64,000 bases of DNA from Clarkia xantiana subsp. parviflora (GCA_036873135.1 JAPTYO010000018.1:6563503-6627502); one strand, 5' to 3'. Positions 1-12,600 are shown, counted from the stretch's first letter. Numbers and translations are program-made. Notes: generated from the letters alone by a model not told the origin.

Positions 1-1
1 A

Positions 2-3000
2 GATACCTCCGCTTCTCGGGAGAATTATGATTCCCGTATTTCTGCTGCTGTGGTGCTAGGAAAGAGGTCCCGATCGTGGACTGTAAAGGAGGAAATGGTG
101 ATTTCTTTCTCAGCAGAGGACCTGATAGGATTGGAGAGCCCCCACGATGACGCCTTGGTCGTTACCTTGGATGTAGATGGGTTCGAGATGAAGCGGATCC
201 TGATAGACGGGGGGAGCTCCTCCGACATTCTGTTCATGGACGCCCTGGAAGCCATGGGAAAGACGAAGAAGGACCTGACGCAGGTGAACTTCCCGATGGT
301 AGGATTCTCTGGTTCTACTTCCTATCCGTTGGGAATGATTACCTTACCGGTGGAGTTCGGTAGCGGTTGGAAAGTGGAAAGGCGGAACGTGGATTTCGTC
401 GTGGTAGAGTCTGCGGGGACATACAATGCTATCATCGGGAGGACCACCATCAACCCTCTCATGGCAGTCGCCTCGACCGTCCACCAGAAGATGAAGTTTC
501 CGACTGAAAATGGGGTCGGGGAGGTCAAGGGTGACCAGGTGGCATCCAGATGGTGTTATGTTAACGCCACTCGAAGGAGAAGGAGGGAAGCCATGGCCGT
601 CCTTCAGACTGATGCCGATCCTCGAGAGGAGTTTGGGCGTCCCGCCCCCATGGAGGATCTGAAAGAGGTCGAGGTTGACGGACCTCAGAGGAAAGTGAAG
701 ATCGGGTCTGCTTTGTCGGAGGAACGAGCCCGAGAATTGATCGAGCTCCTGAAGGAGTTTAAGGAGCTGTTTGCCTGGTCCTCGAGCGATATGCCAGGTA
801 TCAGCCCCGACGTGATAGTGCACGAGCTGAGGATCGATCCCGCGATCAAGCCTATCGCGCAGAAGAGGCGTTCGATGGGCGCGGACAAGAGGATCGCGAT
901 CCAGCAGGAGGTGGGCAGACTGCTCGATGCTGGGTTCATCAAGGAGCTCCGATTCCAGACTTGGGTCGCTAACCCGGTCTTGGTGGGGAAGAGTAACGGA
1001 AAGTGGCGGATGTGTGTCGATTTCCGCGACTTGAACAAGGCTTGCCCAAAAGACTGTTATCCAATCTCGAGAATAGACCACCTGGTGGATGCCACGTCAG
1101 GACATGAGCTGCTGAGCTTCATGGATGCTTATTCCGGTTACAACCAGATCAAGATGGCGAAGGAGGATGCCCCCCACACAGCTTTCTATGATGATAGTGA
1201 TGTCTATCACTATGACGTTATGCCCTTTGGGCTAACAATGCTGGAGCAACATACCAGAGGATGGTGAACAAGTTGTTCAGGGACATGCTGGGAAAGACCA
1301 TGGAGGCTTATGTGGATGACATGCTGGTGAAGTCTAGACAAGCAGGAGACCATGTCTGCGACTTGGCAGTGGCGTTTGAGCGGATGAAGTTTCATCAGGT
1401 TCGTTTGAATCCGGACAAGTGCCCTTTTGGAGTGAACTCGGGGAAGTTTCTGGGATTTATGGTGAGCCAAAGAGGAATCGAGGTGAATCCTGAGAAGCTG
1501 AGAGCAATCGAGACGATGCTGTCTCCGAAAACCCATCGGGAGGTCCAGGTGCTGAATGGACGATTAACCGCGATGAAAAGTTTCCTTTCCAAGGCGAGTG
1601 ACCGAGACATGCCATTTTTTGATGTGCTAAGGGCCCACAAGAAGTTTGAATGGTCCGACAAATGCGAGGAGGCCTTTCAAGAGCCCAAGCAACATCTCCG
1701 TACCCTCCCGCCGTTGGCGAAACCGGTTCCAGGCGAGCCGCTTTATCTCTATTTGGTTGTTTCTGAAGTTGCTGTTAGTTCTGTGTTAATAAATATTGTC
1801 AAGGGCAACCAAGTTCCTGTTTATTTTGTAAGCAAGGCGTTTGCCAAATCTGAATGAATTATCCCGCTATTGAGAAGTATCTCTTTGCGTTGATTATTGC
1901 TGCTCGAAAACTGAGGCCCTACTTCCATGCCCACGAGGTTACGGTGTTAACTAATCAGCCCTTGAAGCACTTTTTGAACCGACCGGAGGCGTCGGGGAGA
2001 TTGGTGAAATGGGCAGTTGAGCTTACGGAGTTCCGTATCCACTTTGCTCCGCGAACGGCTATTAAGGGCCAGGCATTGGCAGATTTTATAGCAGAGTCTA
2101 CAGCACCCGATCTGGAAGAAGCAGGTCTTGTAGAGGGGGCAACCATTGAGGTCCCGATAGCAGAACAGCCAGAACAGCCAAATGAGGAGAACACCTGGGA
2201 AATGTACACTGATGGTTCATCGAGTGTAGAAGGATCGGGGGCAGGATTTGTATTGATACCGCCCGGTGGAGGCGAGCCCCTGCGATATGCCTTGGCCTTG
2301 ACGTTTAGGGCCACCAACAATGAAGCTGAGTATGAGGCTCTCATCACGGGCCTTAAAATCACCAAAGGTACGGGAGTTGAACATTTAAAGGTGAAGTGTG
2401 ATGCTAGCCTGATCGTGAATCAAGTCCAGGGGAGTTACGAGGCGAAGAACCCGACAATGAGGAAGTATTTGCACGAGGTGCAGAATTTGAAGGGAAGCTT
2501 CAAAAGTTTCGACATTGAAGCAATCCCGAGGGAAGAAGATGCGGAGGCAGACGCCTTAAGCAAGTTTGCCCTAGGTGTAGCCCCCGAGGAAAATCGGAAG
2601 GTACATTTTCTGGAGAGGGTAATTATCTCAACCATTGATCCGTCGGAAGTATGGACTATTGAAGCAGGATCGGAGGAAGAGGAGAAACCCACATGGATGA
2701 CCCCGATAGTCACATACTTGACTACGGGGGCACTCCCCGACGATGAAGTGGCAGCTATTAGGTTGCGTCGAATCGTGTGCAACTACGTGATGGTGGACAA
2801 CCAGTTATACAAGAGGGGGCATGTAAAGCCTTTTCTGAAATGTGTGGCGGAGCCTGATACGAATCGGATCTTGAGAGAGTTACACGAAGGAGTCGCGGCC
2901 TGTCATTAAGGGGCCCGGTCCATTGTGAGGAAAGCGTTGAATTTAGGATACTATTGGCCTTCAATGAACAAGGAAGCGACAACAATGGTCCAATCTTGTG

Positions 3001-3928
3001 ATGCATGCCAGAGGTACGCTCCGAATATCGTGGCTCCTGCCGCGGACTTGATGTCCATCAGAAGTGCTTGGCCCTTCGCGCAGTGGGGCATCGACTTGGT
3101 GGGACCCCTTCCACAAGCCAAAGGTCAGTGCAAGTATTTACTCGTAGCCATTGATTACTTTTCGAAGTGGATAGAGGCTAAGGCGTTGGCCAAGACGACG
3201 GGGCAGCAGATCCTCAAGTTTCTCCAGACTCAGATCATATCCCGGTACGGGGTTCCTCGAGTGCTGATCAGCGATAATGGCCCTCCGTTTAATGGGGCTC
3301 AGTTGAAGGAGTATCTGGAGGAATTGAACATCGAGCATCGGACAGCTTCCGTCCACCATGCTCAGACTAATGGCCAAGTCGAGTCAGCCAACAAGATCGT
3401 GATGGATGGCTTGAAGAAGAGAGTCTACGCCTTGTGGGCTGTTATGGTTTAGATGAACTTGAAAACGTGTTGTGGGCTGTTAGAACAACACCCAAGAAAT
3501 CGACGGGGGAGACTCCGTTTGGCCTCGTTTATGGCTCGGAGGCAGTTGCTCCCGTGGAGATAGCGGTGGCGTCCCATCGCAGGAGGTATTATGAACCTCT
3601 GACGAACGAGGAAATGAGACGTCTGGACTTGGACTTGCTCGAAGAGAAAAGGTGGAAGGCTGATGAAGTTCAAGCCCGGATGCGTCTGGCAACAGCCAGG
3701 TACTATAATCAGCGGGTTAAGTCCCGACAATTCTTCGTTGGAGAACTTGTTTGGCGGAGGAATGAGTTCGTCCATCAAGATTGAATCAACAAGCTATAAC
3801 CGAAATGGGAGGGACCTTACAAGATCGTAGGGATGGCAGCCCCAAATGCGTACAAGTTAGAAGACCTTGATGGCAAGACGTTAAAACATTCTTTCAGTGG
3901 TGCACACTTGAAGAAGTATCATGTTTGA
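2..3928 (+). pseudogene. Element O pol (protease, RT, RNase H, archaeal RNase H, integrase), broken
   Basis: The frame is open from the window edge and enters just before the protease, whose active-site motif LIDGGSSSDI is near 205-235. Reverse transcriptase follows (LNKACPKD near 1035; YVDDM near 1308-1323), then RNase H, a second RNase H domain with TDGSS (near 2210), and integrase (CDACQ zinc-binding motif near 3000, WGIDLVGP near 3085, ISDNGPP near 3267, NGQVES near 3372). Two RNase H domains are known for the Tat lineage. Damage against sibling copy B: a 1-bp deletion near 1233, a 1-bp deletion near 1853, GAA to TAA at 2907-2909, a small indel near 3435-3450, CGA to TGA at 3782-3784, and a further stop just after. 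The end was set from the conserved C-terminus shared with B. It cannot make a full polyprotein. Confidence 0.92.
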
Positions 3929-4728
3929 TCCTAAGTCGCCTTATGAGGTGCGTGATTTAAGTCGCCGCGAATGGCGCAAGTTATCTATCGATCGATCCGA
4001 TGTAAGCAAAGCTTTGAATTATTAATAAAAGAAGTTGCTTCCGATCAAATTGCTTTTAGATTTATTCTAACTGTTAGTAAGTCGTCCTGAAGGACGCGAT
4101 AAAATCCTTCCGAGGTACGATTAAAAGCCTTCCGAGGTACGATTAAAAGCCTTACGAGGTACGATTAAGTCGCCTTTATGGCGCGATAAAAAGCCTTTCG
4201 AGGTACGGACAAAAGCCTTACGAGGTATGAGTAAGTCGTCTTTATGATGCAACCAAAAGCCTAGGTATGAATAAAAGCCCTAAGGGGTCCGCGTAAGTCG
4301 TCTTTATGATGCAGCAAAAACCCTTAAGGGGTATGATTGAGTCGTCTAGAATGACGTGATAAAAAGCCTTAAAGGATGCGAAAAAATCATCTTAAGTGAT
4401 GTACAAAATTGCCTTGAACGGCATGGACGAGAAACCTTAAAGTGGTGAAGTCCCGAGGAAAACGTCGCGAAAGACGTGTGAAATTACATTAAATAATGTG
4501 GACGAGAAAACTTAAGTGGTAAGTCCTTGTGAAGCATCGGAAGGATGTATGAAGTCATCTTAAGTGATGCATCGAAACGTTTTAAGTAACGAGTCTAAGT
4601 CGCTTTGAGTAGTGCAATAATGATCAAGACTAAAGTAGATGAAGGGAATTTTTATAAGGGCTCGAAGGCCTAAAGGTTCCTATACAAGGAGTACAAAGAG
4701 GAAAATACAGGACTTAAAGAATAAAGCA
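3929..4728 (+). repeat. Tandem-repeat 3' region of element O
   Basis: Degenerate short repeats fill the gap between the pol stop and the antisense gene. The common core is AAGTCGCCTT or AAGTCGTCTT, followed by a TGGTGCAC- or TGATGCA-like block. A sub-family with core AAAAGCCTTACGAGGTACGA runs from about 4095 to 4260. AATAAA lies at 4024-4029, at the position seen in the sibling elements. I see no gene here. Confidence 0.8.
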
Positions 4729-5048
4729 TTAAGCTTGGTCCTTGTTGGAAGTTAAGTCCTCAGCAGCTTTGGAGGGAGCAGGATTCGCGGGATCCTGGGC
4801 AGAAGGCTCCGCGGTTGGTGGAGTCGGGTCCGCGGCAACTTCAGGGGCATCGGCCTCATCACTTTCCGCGGGGAGACTGAAGTATTTCTCCGCGAAGGGG
4901 GTGAGGGTCTCGGACTTCTTGAAGTCAATGGCATCCTCGTATACCGTGTACCGCTCCTCGACGGCATTGAACAGAACGTTCTCCACCTCGGTTTTGCAGA
5001 ACCCCACGGCATCCGCCTTGAAATCATCGGAGTTCCGATACTCCTCGC
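4729..5048 (-). pseudogene. Element O antisense gene, 3' part of last exon
   Basis: This minus-strand piece is the C-terminal end of O's antisense protein, reading to a TAA stop at 4729-4731 (ends NKDQA). It aligns with the ends of the A, B and P antisense proteins through FNAVEE, an FxK block before the PFAxKYF motif, an Ala/Pro/Glu-rich tail, and the final KDQA. The upstream coding part lies at 26891-29281, separated by element A. The duplicated bases CTCGC (GCGAG on this strand) join the two halves in frame as GRE then EYR. It is a broken gene by insertion. Function unknown. Confidence 0.9.
5044..5048. repeat. Target site duplication, left, of element A
   Basis: CTCGC directly precedes the outer end of A and is matched by CTCGC at 26891-26895. 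Confidence 0.95.
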
Positions 5049-5764
5049 TGTTGGATCACGGTGGAACTCCGGTACGGTCTTTGACGGCGATCCTAGCTCC
5101 TTTGCTCCACGTGGACCTGCAAAGAGGGGATAGACCGGGCGGTGACCCAGAATCCCTCTTCGATGCTTAAATGAGTATCTCGTATGGACTGGCAAGCAGT
5201 AATCTCAAAGTGTATAACACAACGTAATCGATCTGAGGTGACCTTTGCCTTTTTATAGGCGAAGAGGTACCTCAGTTACCTGGTGAACCGTTGGGGGTGG
5301 TTAGCCCGTATCCCGCGTATCTCGGGTGTGATCCCGCCTATCTAGGCCATGATCTCGCTTATCTCGGCCACGCCCCGCGTATCTCTGCCACGCTCCGTGT
5401 ATCTTAACAACGTTCCGCGTATCTCGGCCACGCCCCGCGTATCTCGGGCTTATCCTCTGATAACGAGTCCCGACTAACATCGGGGACTCCAGAGTTATCT
5501 CGTTGTGTCACCGCTCGGGGCCCCTCATCATCGTGACAGGGCCTATTGTTCTCAGGGATTCATCATCGGGGCCTACTCAGAGGCATCTCGTCGGGGGCGT
5601 TCAGTTCACATATCGGGACCGACTCTGTCGGTACCTTTCATCATCGGGACTCCCTACGTCGGGACCCTTTGCCTGGGCCATCTCGGCCTTCGTTTAGGGC
5701 CCACCGGGCCTATTTTCCGTTTCCTCACCATTAAAGGGCCTAACGGCTATAGTCGGACCCATCA
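5049..5764 (-). repeat. 3' LTR of element A
   Basis: Read on the minus strand it starts TGATGGGTCC at 5764 and ends CCAACA at 5049. The polypurine end TTGGGGGCAAA lies just outside (5765 onward). It contains TATAAAAAG (about 5253), the conserved block GCATCGAAGAGGGATTC, and a cluster of GATACGCGG repeats (about 5310-5455). Confidence 0.95.
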
Positions 5765-6145
5765 TTTGCCCCCAAGACTTGAGGGACTTTTAGTTCGTCG
5801 TGTCTTTCAACTCCCGACCTCCCGACATCGAAGTCGGGGATCTTTCCCTTGGCATAGTCACTCAATACTAGTCTTCTCATTTACGTTTCCTCGATGCCTT
5901 GTGGATAACTGCCAAATCCGAGAGGACTTCTCGGTTCCCCAGTCATTAAATGCAGCAGATAGTGAAGCGACGTCTTCAGCATTCGTGCCTGATTTTTCGC
6001 GCCTGTTTTCTCTGAAAAGTGCTTTTTAGGCCGTTTCATTACTACGCCCGTTACAATTCTGCACGCTTCATCTCAACGGTCCAGATCAGAACGCTTCAAC
6101 TTCGACGACTCAGATCGAAGCGTCCCTTCAACTTTCCTCTTCGCC

Positions 6146-6152
6146 TATAAAA
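6146..6152 (+). promoter_or_regulatory. TATA box of A's antisense gene
   Basis: TATAAAA followed by CCCTAA lies about 160 bp upstream of the antisense ATG. The same TATAAAA plus CCCT(A) arrangement stands before the antisense gene in B (minus strand, 23610-23616) and O (minus strand, 29448-29454). Conservation of position argues for a real core promoter inside the element. The stretch 5765-6145 upstream holds no ORF of note. Confidence 0.65.
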
Positions 6153-6310
6153 CCCTAACTGTGAGCACAGTTCCACTTTTACCGTCTCCGAATTTTCAAA
6201 AGCTCTCTACAACCTCTGCGAATTCGAGCTCTTGTGATTCCGAAGACCTTAGTGCTTTTCCGATCATCTTCCCGGCAACGCCAAGTTCATTCCTTCAACT
6301 TCCAATCGTC

Positions 6311-8996
6311 ATGTCTGGTAAGGATTTCTTCTTCGTTGCTTGCTCATCTTTTCCATGTTTGCAGCTATCCGAAAATCCCAATGTGCCTTCCTTGCCATTG
6401 CTACTTTTCAGACAGTGGATCCAGCTCTGAGGGAAGAAAGCCCTTCAACTTTGATTATGCTCTGAATGAAATCTCCAGCACCGCTTATGATGCAGCTCTC
6501 CGGGAGGGATGCATCACTTCTACTTGGGAACCTCGTTTCCCGTATCCCTGGCCTCGCCCCTCGGGTAACCTTGAGGTTACTCGTCCCCGAAAAGGGGAGG
6601 TATTTGTCTCTACGGGGCAAGTATCAGCGGGGATCAGATTCCCCTTCTGTGGTAATCTGGTTGAGATGTGCCGGCATTACAAAACTCATCCGACCACCTT
6701 CTCTCTGCACGCCATTCTCCTGTGGAACGCCTTCCAGGTCCTCTGCTTCCGACAGCAGTGGGTATACAACCTCAAGCTCTTCAGGACCTTCTACGGGATG
6801 AAGCGCAACGAGGCGGGGGTTTGCGCCTTCTACCCCCGGATGCCAAAGTGGAACAAGACGCAACTTGGGTTGTGCAACTGGACCACTGACACCTGGAAGG
6901 TGGTCAAGGGTCGGGGACTCCTGGTCGACACGGGGTCCGACAACAGGGGATGGAAAAGGAGCTACTTTTTCATCCAAAACTCTTCGATCCCATGGCCCCG
7001 ATAGGAGGTGGAAGCAGACTCTCCTCCTGCCTTCCATACCTATACTGACGAAGATTTCCAAACTCTTCAACTCATCCAGCTCTACCGATGGGGGGAGCCC
7101 TACACTCCCCTCGACGCCAATTCTCTCGTGGAGCGGGACCTGGTGAACGCCGGGATCCGACTCCTCGATATAATCTCCGGGGGGCAGCTTTTCGACGGCC
7201 CCTCCAATATGGTTCCTTGGGTACATCTCTAACCCTTTTTCTTCTACTGTTTGCAGCCAAGAAGGTATCCGTGCTGACCAATCTTTTCCTTAAGCAGGGG
7301 GAGACCGACGCTGTCCGCCCTTCGCGGAAGAGGAAGTCCGCCAAGAAGGCTGCTGCTCCGTCGGGGTCTCCTTCTGCGGGGAAGCCGAAGCGGAAGCGTG
7401 TGGAGGTGGACCAGCTCTTCGACGTCCAGAACGCTGAAGAAGGTAAAAAGCTCCGTCTCGCTATTAAATCGTACAGGAGGATGGTCCCGAAGGAGTTGAT
7501 TCCTTCGACCATGGAGGCCCGCATTGCTGACGTCAAACGAGTCCTTCGAGGGGAAATTCCTCGTGTCCTGAAGGCGGGCTACTACAATTACCACGGGAAG
7601 GACCAATATGTCTCCCGACGTATTGTTTGGTGTAAGAATCCTGATGAACTCCCTGATTACATTTATGAAGCCTCTCGTCCTCTAGGTGCAGGTTGCTCAG
7701 GAACTCCGTCGGGCGCTGAAGCTTCCGCGGGTGCACCACCCTCAACAGGGGCGCCTCCCTCAAATGGGGAGGGAACCCCGACCGGCGAACAATTTCGTCA
7801 GGTGGAAACCTTGGACTCCTCCGAGGAGACTGATGAGGGTGGCTCCCTTCGTCATCGTCGGAGGACGGGGCAGTCCCCCTTGAAACCAATATCTCAGGGG
7901 TTGCCCCCCTCGTCTTCTCCGCAGCAGCGATAGCCGTCGCCCATCCACGACTTCACTCCTTCCCCCGCCTGGGTCGAGCCGGAGGTGCGCCCCTCCACGA
8001 CTCGTGCTGGCCCTCCTCCTCTACCTCTCGACAGGAGTTTCTACAGGGCCTTCGACCCCGCGCAGGTGGATGCTCCCTGGACCCCAATCCAAACATTGCA
8101 AGGGGTCTAGCTTCGACAAGGGGATGCCCATGAAGAACTGGCTTTGCATCTGCTGGCAGGCTCGATCCTGCCCACCATGCGGTATCCGATTTCCCTGAAT
8201 CGGGAGGCGATGCGTCGGGATGTTCGAGAGATGTCCCTGCGTCGGATAGAGGTAAAACTTCGCTTCTCCCTCTTCATCGGTAAGACTGGTTGCTTGTCCA
8301 TTAACACTTTTCTTTCTTCTATTGTAGGAGCTCGGGGATTTCAACCGTCTCTTTGGGTACCTCTTTGCCTATGATGAGTCCCGGCAGCGGGACCGGGCGG
8401 CCATCGCCAAGCTTAAGGAGGATCTTGCGGCCTCCAAATCTTCGCGGGGGAAACTTGGCAAGGAGCAGGCCATCCTCGACCGAAAGGTTCAGGACCTCCA
8501 AAAGCAGGTTGGCGACTTCGAGGAGCTCCTGAGGCGGGAGCGACAGGAGCGGCAGACTTCTGAGGACAAGATGGTCCTCGAGAAGAAGGCTCTGGAGGAG
8601 CAAGTTGCGGGGGTTCCTGCGCAGCTGATCGCGGTCGAGACCAAGGGCCGGAAGGATTATGGGAGGTCTGAAGACTTCCAGGCTGATGCTGTGAAGTTCT
8701 GCGGCGCGGAGGTGGAGAACACTTTCTTCAATGCGGTTGAGGAGCTCCACCTGGAGTATGGCGACGCCATCAACTTCGACAAGTCTCCTTCTCTTGCTCC
8801 CTTCGCGAAGAAATACTTTGCCCTTTCGGAGGAGAGTGATGGGGGGAGTACTCCCGCAATTGTCGAAGACGCAGCAGAGCTTCCAAGTGCTGATGCTCCG
8901 ATAGTCAATCCTCCCGCGGCTGACCCTATGGAGCCTTCTGCCACCGACCTCGTGGACCCAGCTCCTGTAGATACCGCTGACAAGGACCAAGCCTAA
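6311..8996 (+). pseudogene. Antisense gene (aORF) of element A, four exons
   Basis: Predicted exons are 6311-6317 (a 7-nt start exon, ATGTCTG), 6412-7220, 7262-8251 and 8328-8996. The introns follow GT-AG and the summed length is 2475 nt (824 aa). Exon 2 carries a globular domain (REGCIT, WEPRFPY, AGIRFP, YGMK, GLLVDTGSDN) that resembles what databases call 'putative gypsy type transposon' protein (PF04195-like; from memory). Exon 3 has a basic KRKSAKK segment and a conserved VLKAGYYNYHGKDQYVSR block. Exon 4 is a long charged coiled-coil-like stretch ending in a PFAKKYFALSEE block and an acidic Ala/Pro tail. Three in-frame stops break it: 7002-7004 (TGG to TAG), 7931-7933 and 8108-8110. It converges on gag-pol. 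Function unknown. Confidence 0.8.
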
Positions 8997-9676
8997 CTGC
9001 TTATCTTTAAAGTCCTTGTATTTTCCTCGCTTGTGTAATCGTCGGGCCTTTGAGCCCCTATCAGTTATCATACTTTCTTAGTTCCGATTTTTCGATGCAC
9101 TTCTTCAAGTGGCTTTACTATACTTCCTTAGGTCGATACTTCGACACTTAAGACATTCTCGTACATCACTCAAGACGATTTACTAACTTGCACCACCTAA
9201 GGTGACTTACCATCATGCATCACTCAAGACGACTTTTTCGTGCATCACTTAAGACGACTTAATTCTTATGCACCACTCAAGGCGACTTGGTATCGTGCAC
9301 CACCTAAGGCGACTTAATTCTTATGCACCACTCAAGGCGACTTGGTATCGTGCACCACCTAAGGCGACTTTTCAGTACTTAGAATAAATCTAAGAATCGT
9401 GCACCACTTAAGGCGACTTTTCTCGTGCACCACTCAAGGTGACTTTTCTCGTGCACCACTCAGGGCGACTTTATAATTCTTAGAGTAAATCTAAGAACAA
9501 TTCTGATCGGAAGCAACCTCTTTATTTATTGATGGCACAGAATTGGCTTACATCGAATTAAACGATAAACAACATACAACACTTAAGGCGATTTTACATC
9601 GGGCACCACTTAAGGCAACTTTCGTCGAGCACCACTTAAGGCGACTTTCATCGGGCACCACTTAAGGCGACTTTCA
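8997..9676 (-). repeat. Tandem-repeat 3' region of element A
   Basis: On the minus strand the array repeats AAGTCGCCTTAAGTGGTGCA-like units of about 25-30 bp, with spacers containing the hairpin CTTAGATTTATTCTAAG. AATAAA (minus strand, about 9520) is followed by GAGGTTGCTTCC, as in B and P. It lies between the pol stop and the convergent antisense gene. No gene seen. Confidence 0.85.
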
Positions 9677-12600
9677 TCAAGCATGGTGTTTCTTCAAGTG
9701 TTTGCCACTAAAAGAATGCTTCAATACTCTGCCATCGAGGTCTTCCAATTGTACGCATTTGGAGCTGGCATCCCCACGACCTTATAAGGTCCTTCCCATT
9801 TTGGTGACATTTTGTTGATTCGATCCAAAAGGGTAAACTCGTTGCGACGCCAAACCAGCTCCCCGACGAAGAATTGTCGGGACTTAACTCGCCGATTGTA
9901 ATACCTGGCCGTCGCCAAACACATTCGAGCTTGGACTTCATCGGCTTCCCACCTCTTTTCTTCGAGCAAGTCCAAGTCCAAACGTCTCATCTCATCATTT
10001 GTCAGAGGCTCGTAATATCTCGTCCGATGGGACGCCACAGCTACCTCCACGGGGGCGACAGCCTCCGTGCCATAAACGAGTCCAAACGGAGTCTCCCCTG
10101 TTGATCGTTTGGGTGTCGTTCTAACAGCCCAAAGCACGTTTTCCAGTTCGTTCAGCCACTTGCCCTTCAAGGCATAGACCCTCTTCTTCAGGCCATCCAT
10201 CACGATTTTGTTGGCTGATTCCACCTGGCCATTAGTCTGAGCATGGCGTACGGAAGCTGTCCGATGCTCGATGTTCAACTCCTCCAGATACTCCCTCACC
10301 TGAGAGCCGTTAAACGGTGGACCATTGTCGCTGATCACCACCTTAGGAATCCCGTATCTGGTCACAATATGGGTCTGGAGGAACTTGACGATCTGGTTCC
10401 CCGTCGTTCTGGCCAACGCCTTTGCCTCTATCCATTTCGAAAAATAATCGATAGCTACAAGTAAATACATACATTGACCTTGTGCTTGTGGAAGAGGTCC
10501 CATCAAGTCGATGCCCCATTGCGAGAAGGGCCAAGCGCTCTTGATGGATGTCAGATTAGCGGCCGGAGCCATGATACTCGGGGTGTACCTCTGGCACGCG
10601 TCACAGGATCGGACCAACGCCGTCGCTTCATTGCTCATTGTAGGCCAATAATAGCCCAAGTTCAGCACTTTCCTCATAATGGATCGGGCCCCTTCATGAC
10701 AAGCCGCGACCCCTTCATGCACCTCCTTCAGGATTCGATTTGTGTCGGGCTCTGCCACACACTTCAAGTACGGAGTCGAGAACCAGCCCTTCTTGTATAG
10801 CTGATTGTCCAGTATCACGTAATTAGCCGCGATCCGAAATATACTGTCGGCTACTACTTTATCATCGGGGACTGCCCCCGTAGTCAGGTATGCGACTGTC
10901 GGGGTCATCCAAGTGGGCTCCTCCTCCGATCTTGCTTCAATGGCACACACCTGTGTCGGGTCGGTGGTCGATAAGATCACCTTCTCCAAGAAATGCACCT
11001 TCCGATTTTCCTCCAAGGGTGCCCCCAGGGCAAATTTGCTCAAGGCGTCTGCCTCCACGTTTTCCTCCCTCGGGATCCCCTCGATGTCGAAGCTTTTAAA
11101 GCTCTCCTTCAAGGCTTGTACCTCGCGCAGGTACTTCTTCATTATCGGGCTCTTCGCTTCGTATCGCCCTTGAACCTGGTTCACGATCAAAGCCGCGTCA
11201 CACTTCACCCTCAAGTGAGCGACTCCCGTACCTCTGGCAATTTTCAGGCCCGTGATAAGAGCCTCGTATTCCGCTTCGTTGTTCGTGGCCTTAAACGTTA
11301 AAGCCAAGGCATATCGAAGCGGCTCACCTCCACCTGGTGGTATCAACAAAAAGCCTGCTCCTTATCCGTCCGAACTCGAGGAGCCATCCGTGTACATCTC
11401 CCAGGTATTTTCCTCATTTGGCTGTTCTGATTGCTCTGCCCTCTCTGGTTGTTTTTCTGTCGGGACCTCCATGGTTGCCCCCTCTACGGGGCCCGCTTCT
11501 TCTAGATCGGGGGCTGTAGATTCTGCTATGAAATCCGTCAATGCCTGGCCCTTAATAGCCGTTCTTGGAGCAAAGTGTATGCGAAACTCACTAAGCTCTA
11601 CTGCCCATTTCACTAATCTCCCCGACGCATCCGGTCGGTTCAAAAAATGCTTCAAAGGCTGGTTCGTCAACACAGTAATCTCGTGCGCGTGGAAATAAGG
11701 CCTTAGCTTCCGAGCAGTAATAATCAACGCAAAGAGATACTTCTCAACGGCAGGATAATTCAATTCAGACTTGGCAAACGCCTTGCTTACATAATAGACG
11801 GGGACTTGATTACCCTCGACAACCTTCACTAACACAGAGCTAATGGCAAATTCAGAAACAGCCAAGTAAAGATAGAGCGGCTCGCCTGGAACCGGTTTCG
11901 CCAACGGCGGGAGGGTGCGAAGGTGCTGCTTGAGTGCTTGGAACGCTTCTTCACATTTGGCGGTCCACTCAAACTTCTTGTTGGCCCTCAGGACTTCAAA
12001 AAATGGCATTGATCGGTCGCTGGCTTTGGACAGGAAGCGATTCATTGCAGCCAGTCGGCCATTCAGCACTTGCACCTCCGATGGTTTTTCGGAGACTACA
12101 TCTCCTCAATCGCCCTCAGCTTCTCGGGATTCACCTCAATTCCTCTCAGGCTCACCATAAAGCCCAGAAATTTCCCTGAGTGGACTCCGAAGGCGCATTT
12201 CGTCGGGTTTAAGCGAACTTGATGAAGCCTCATCCGCTCAAATGCCACGGCTAGGTTGTGCACGTGATCCTCAGCCTGTCGGGACTTCACCAGCATATCG
12301 TCTACGTAAGCCTCCATGGTCTCTCCCAGCATATCTCCGAACAGCTTATTCACCATCCTCTGATAGGTTGCCCCAGCATTGATCAACCCGAAAGGCATGA
12401 CATCGTAGTGATAGATGTCACTGTCTGCATAAAACGCTGTGTGAGGAGCGTCCTCCTTAGCCATCTTGATCTGGTTGTAGCCCGAATACGCATCCATGAA
12501 GCTCAACAGCTCATGTCCCGATGTGGCATCCACCAGCTGGTCGATTCTCGGGAGCGGGTAAGAGTCCTTCGGGCAAGCCTTATTCAGGTTGCGGAAATCC

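Larger units (their letters stand above)
1..5048 (+). mobile_element. Element O, left part (Tat-type Ty3/gypsy)
   Basis: This is the left part of a gypsy element read on the plus strand; its 5' LTR and most of gag lie outside the window. It holds protease to integrase (2-3928), a tandem-repeat 3' stretch, and the end of a minus-strand antisense gene. At 5048 it is cut by element A and resumes at 26896, with CTCGC repeated at both edges (5044-5048 and 26891-26895). Its 3' LTR is at 29862-30599. Without the insert, the part of O in this window would be about 8.7 kb. Confidence 0.93.

Noticed and set aside
344..1081. Minus-strand ORF of 245 codons opposite O's RT
   Set aside because: Low stop frequency comes from GC-rich pol codons; the plus strand carries all RT motifs. 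Similar shadows occur at 16588-17252 and 12258-13062.
3929..4728. CRISPR-like array or independent satellite
   Set aside because: Units are degenerate, the spacers are not unique, and the array sits at the fixed place after pol in every family member. It is an element 3' region.
4742..5170. Plus-strand ORF of 142 codons
   Set aside because: It is the reverse shadow of O's antisense exon and runs across the A insertion junction.
8319..9071. Minus-strand ORF of 250 codons in element A
   Set aside because: It is the shadow of antisense exon 4 on the other strand, whose frame is conserved in four elements; the shadow is not conserved.
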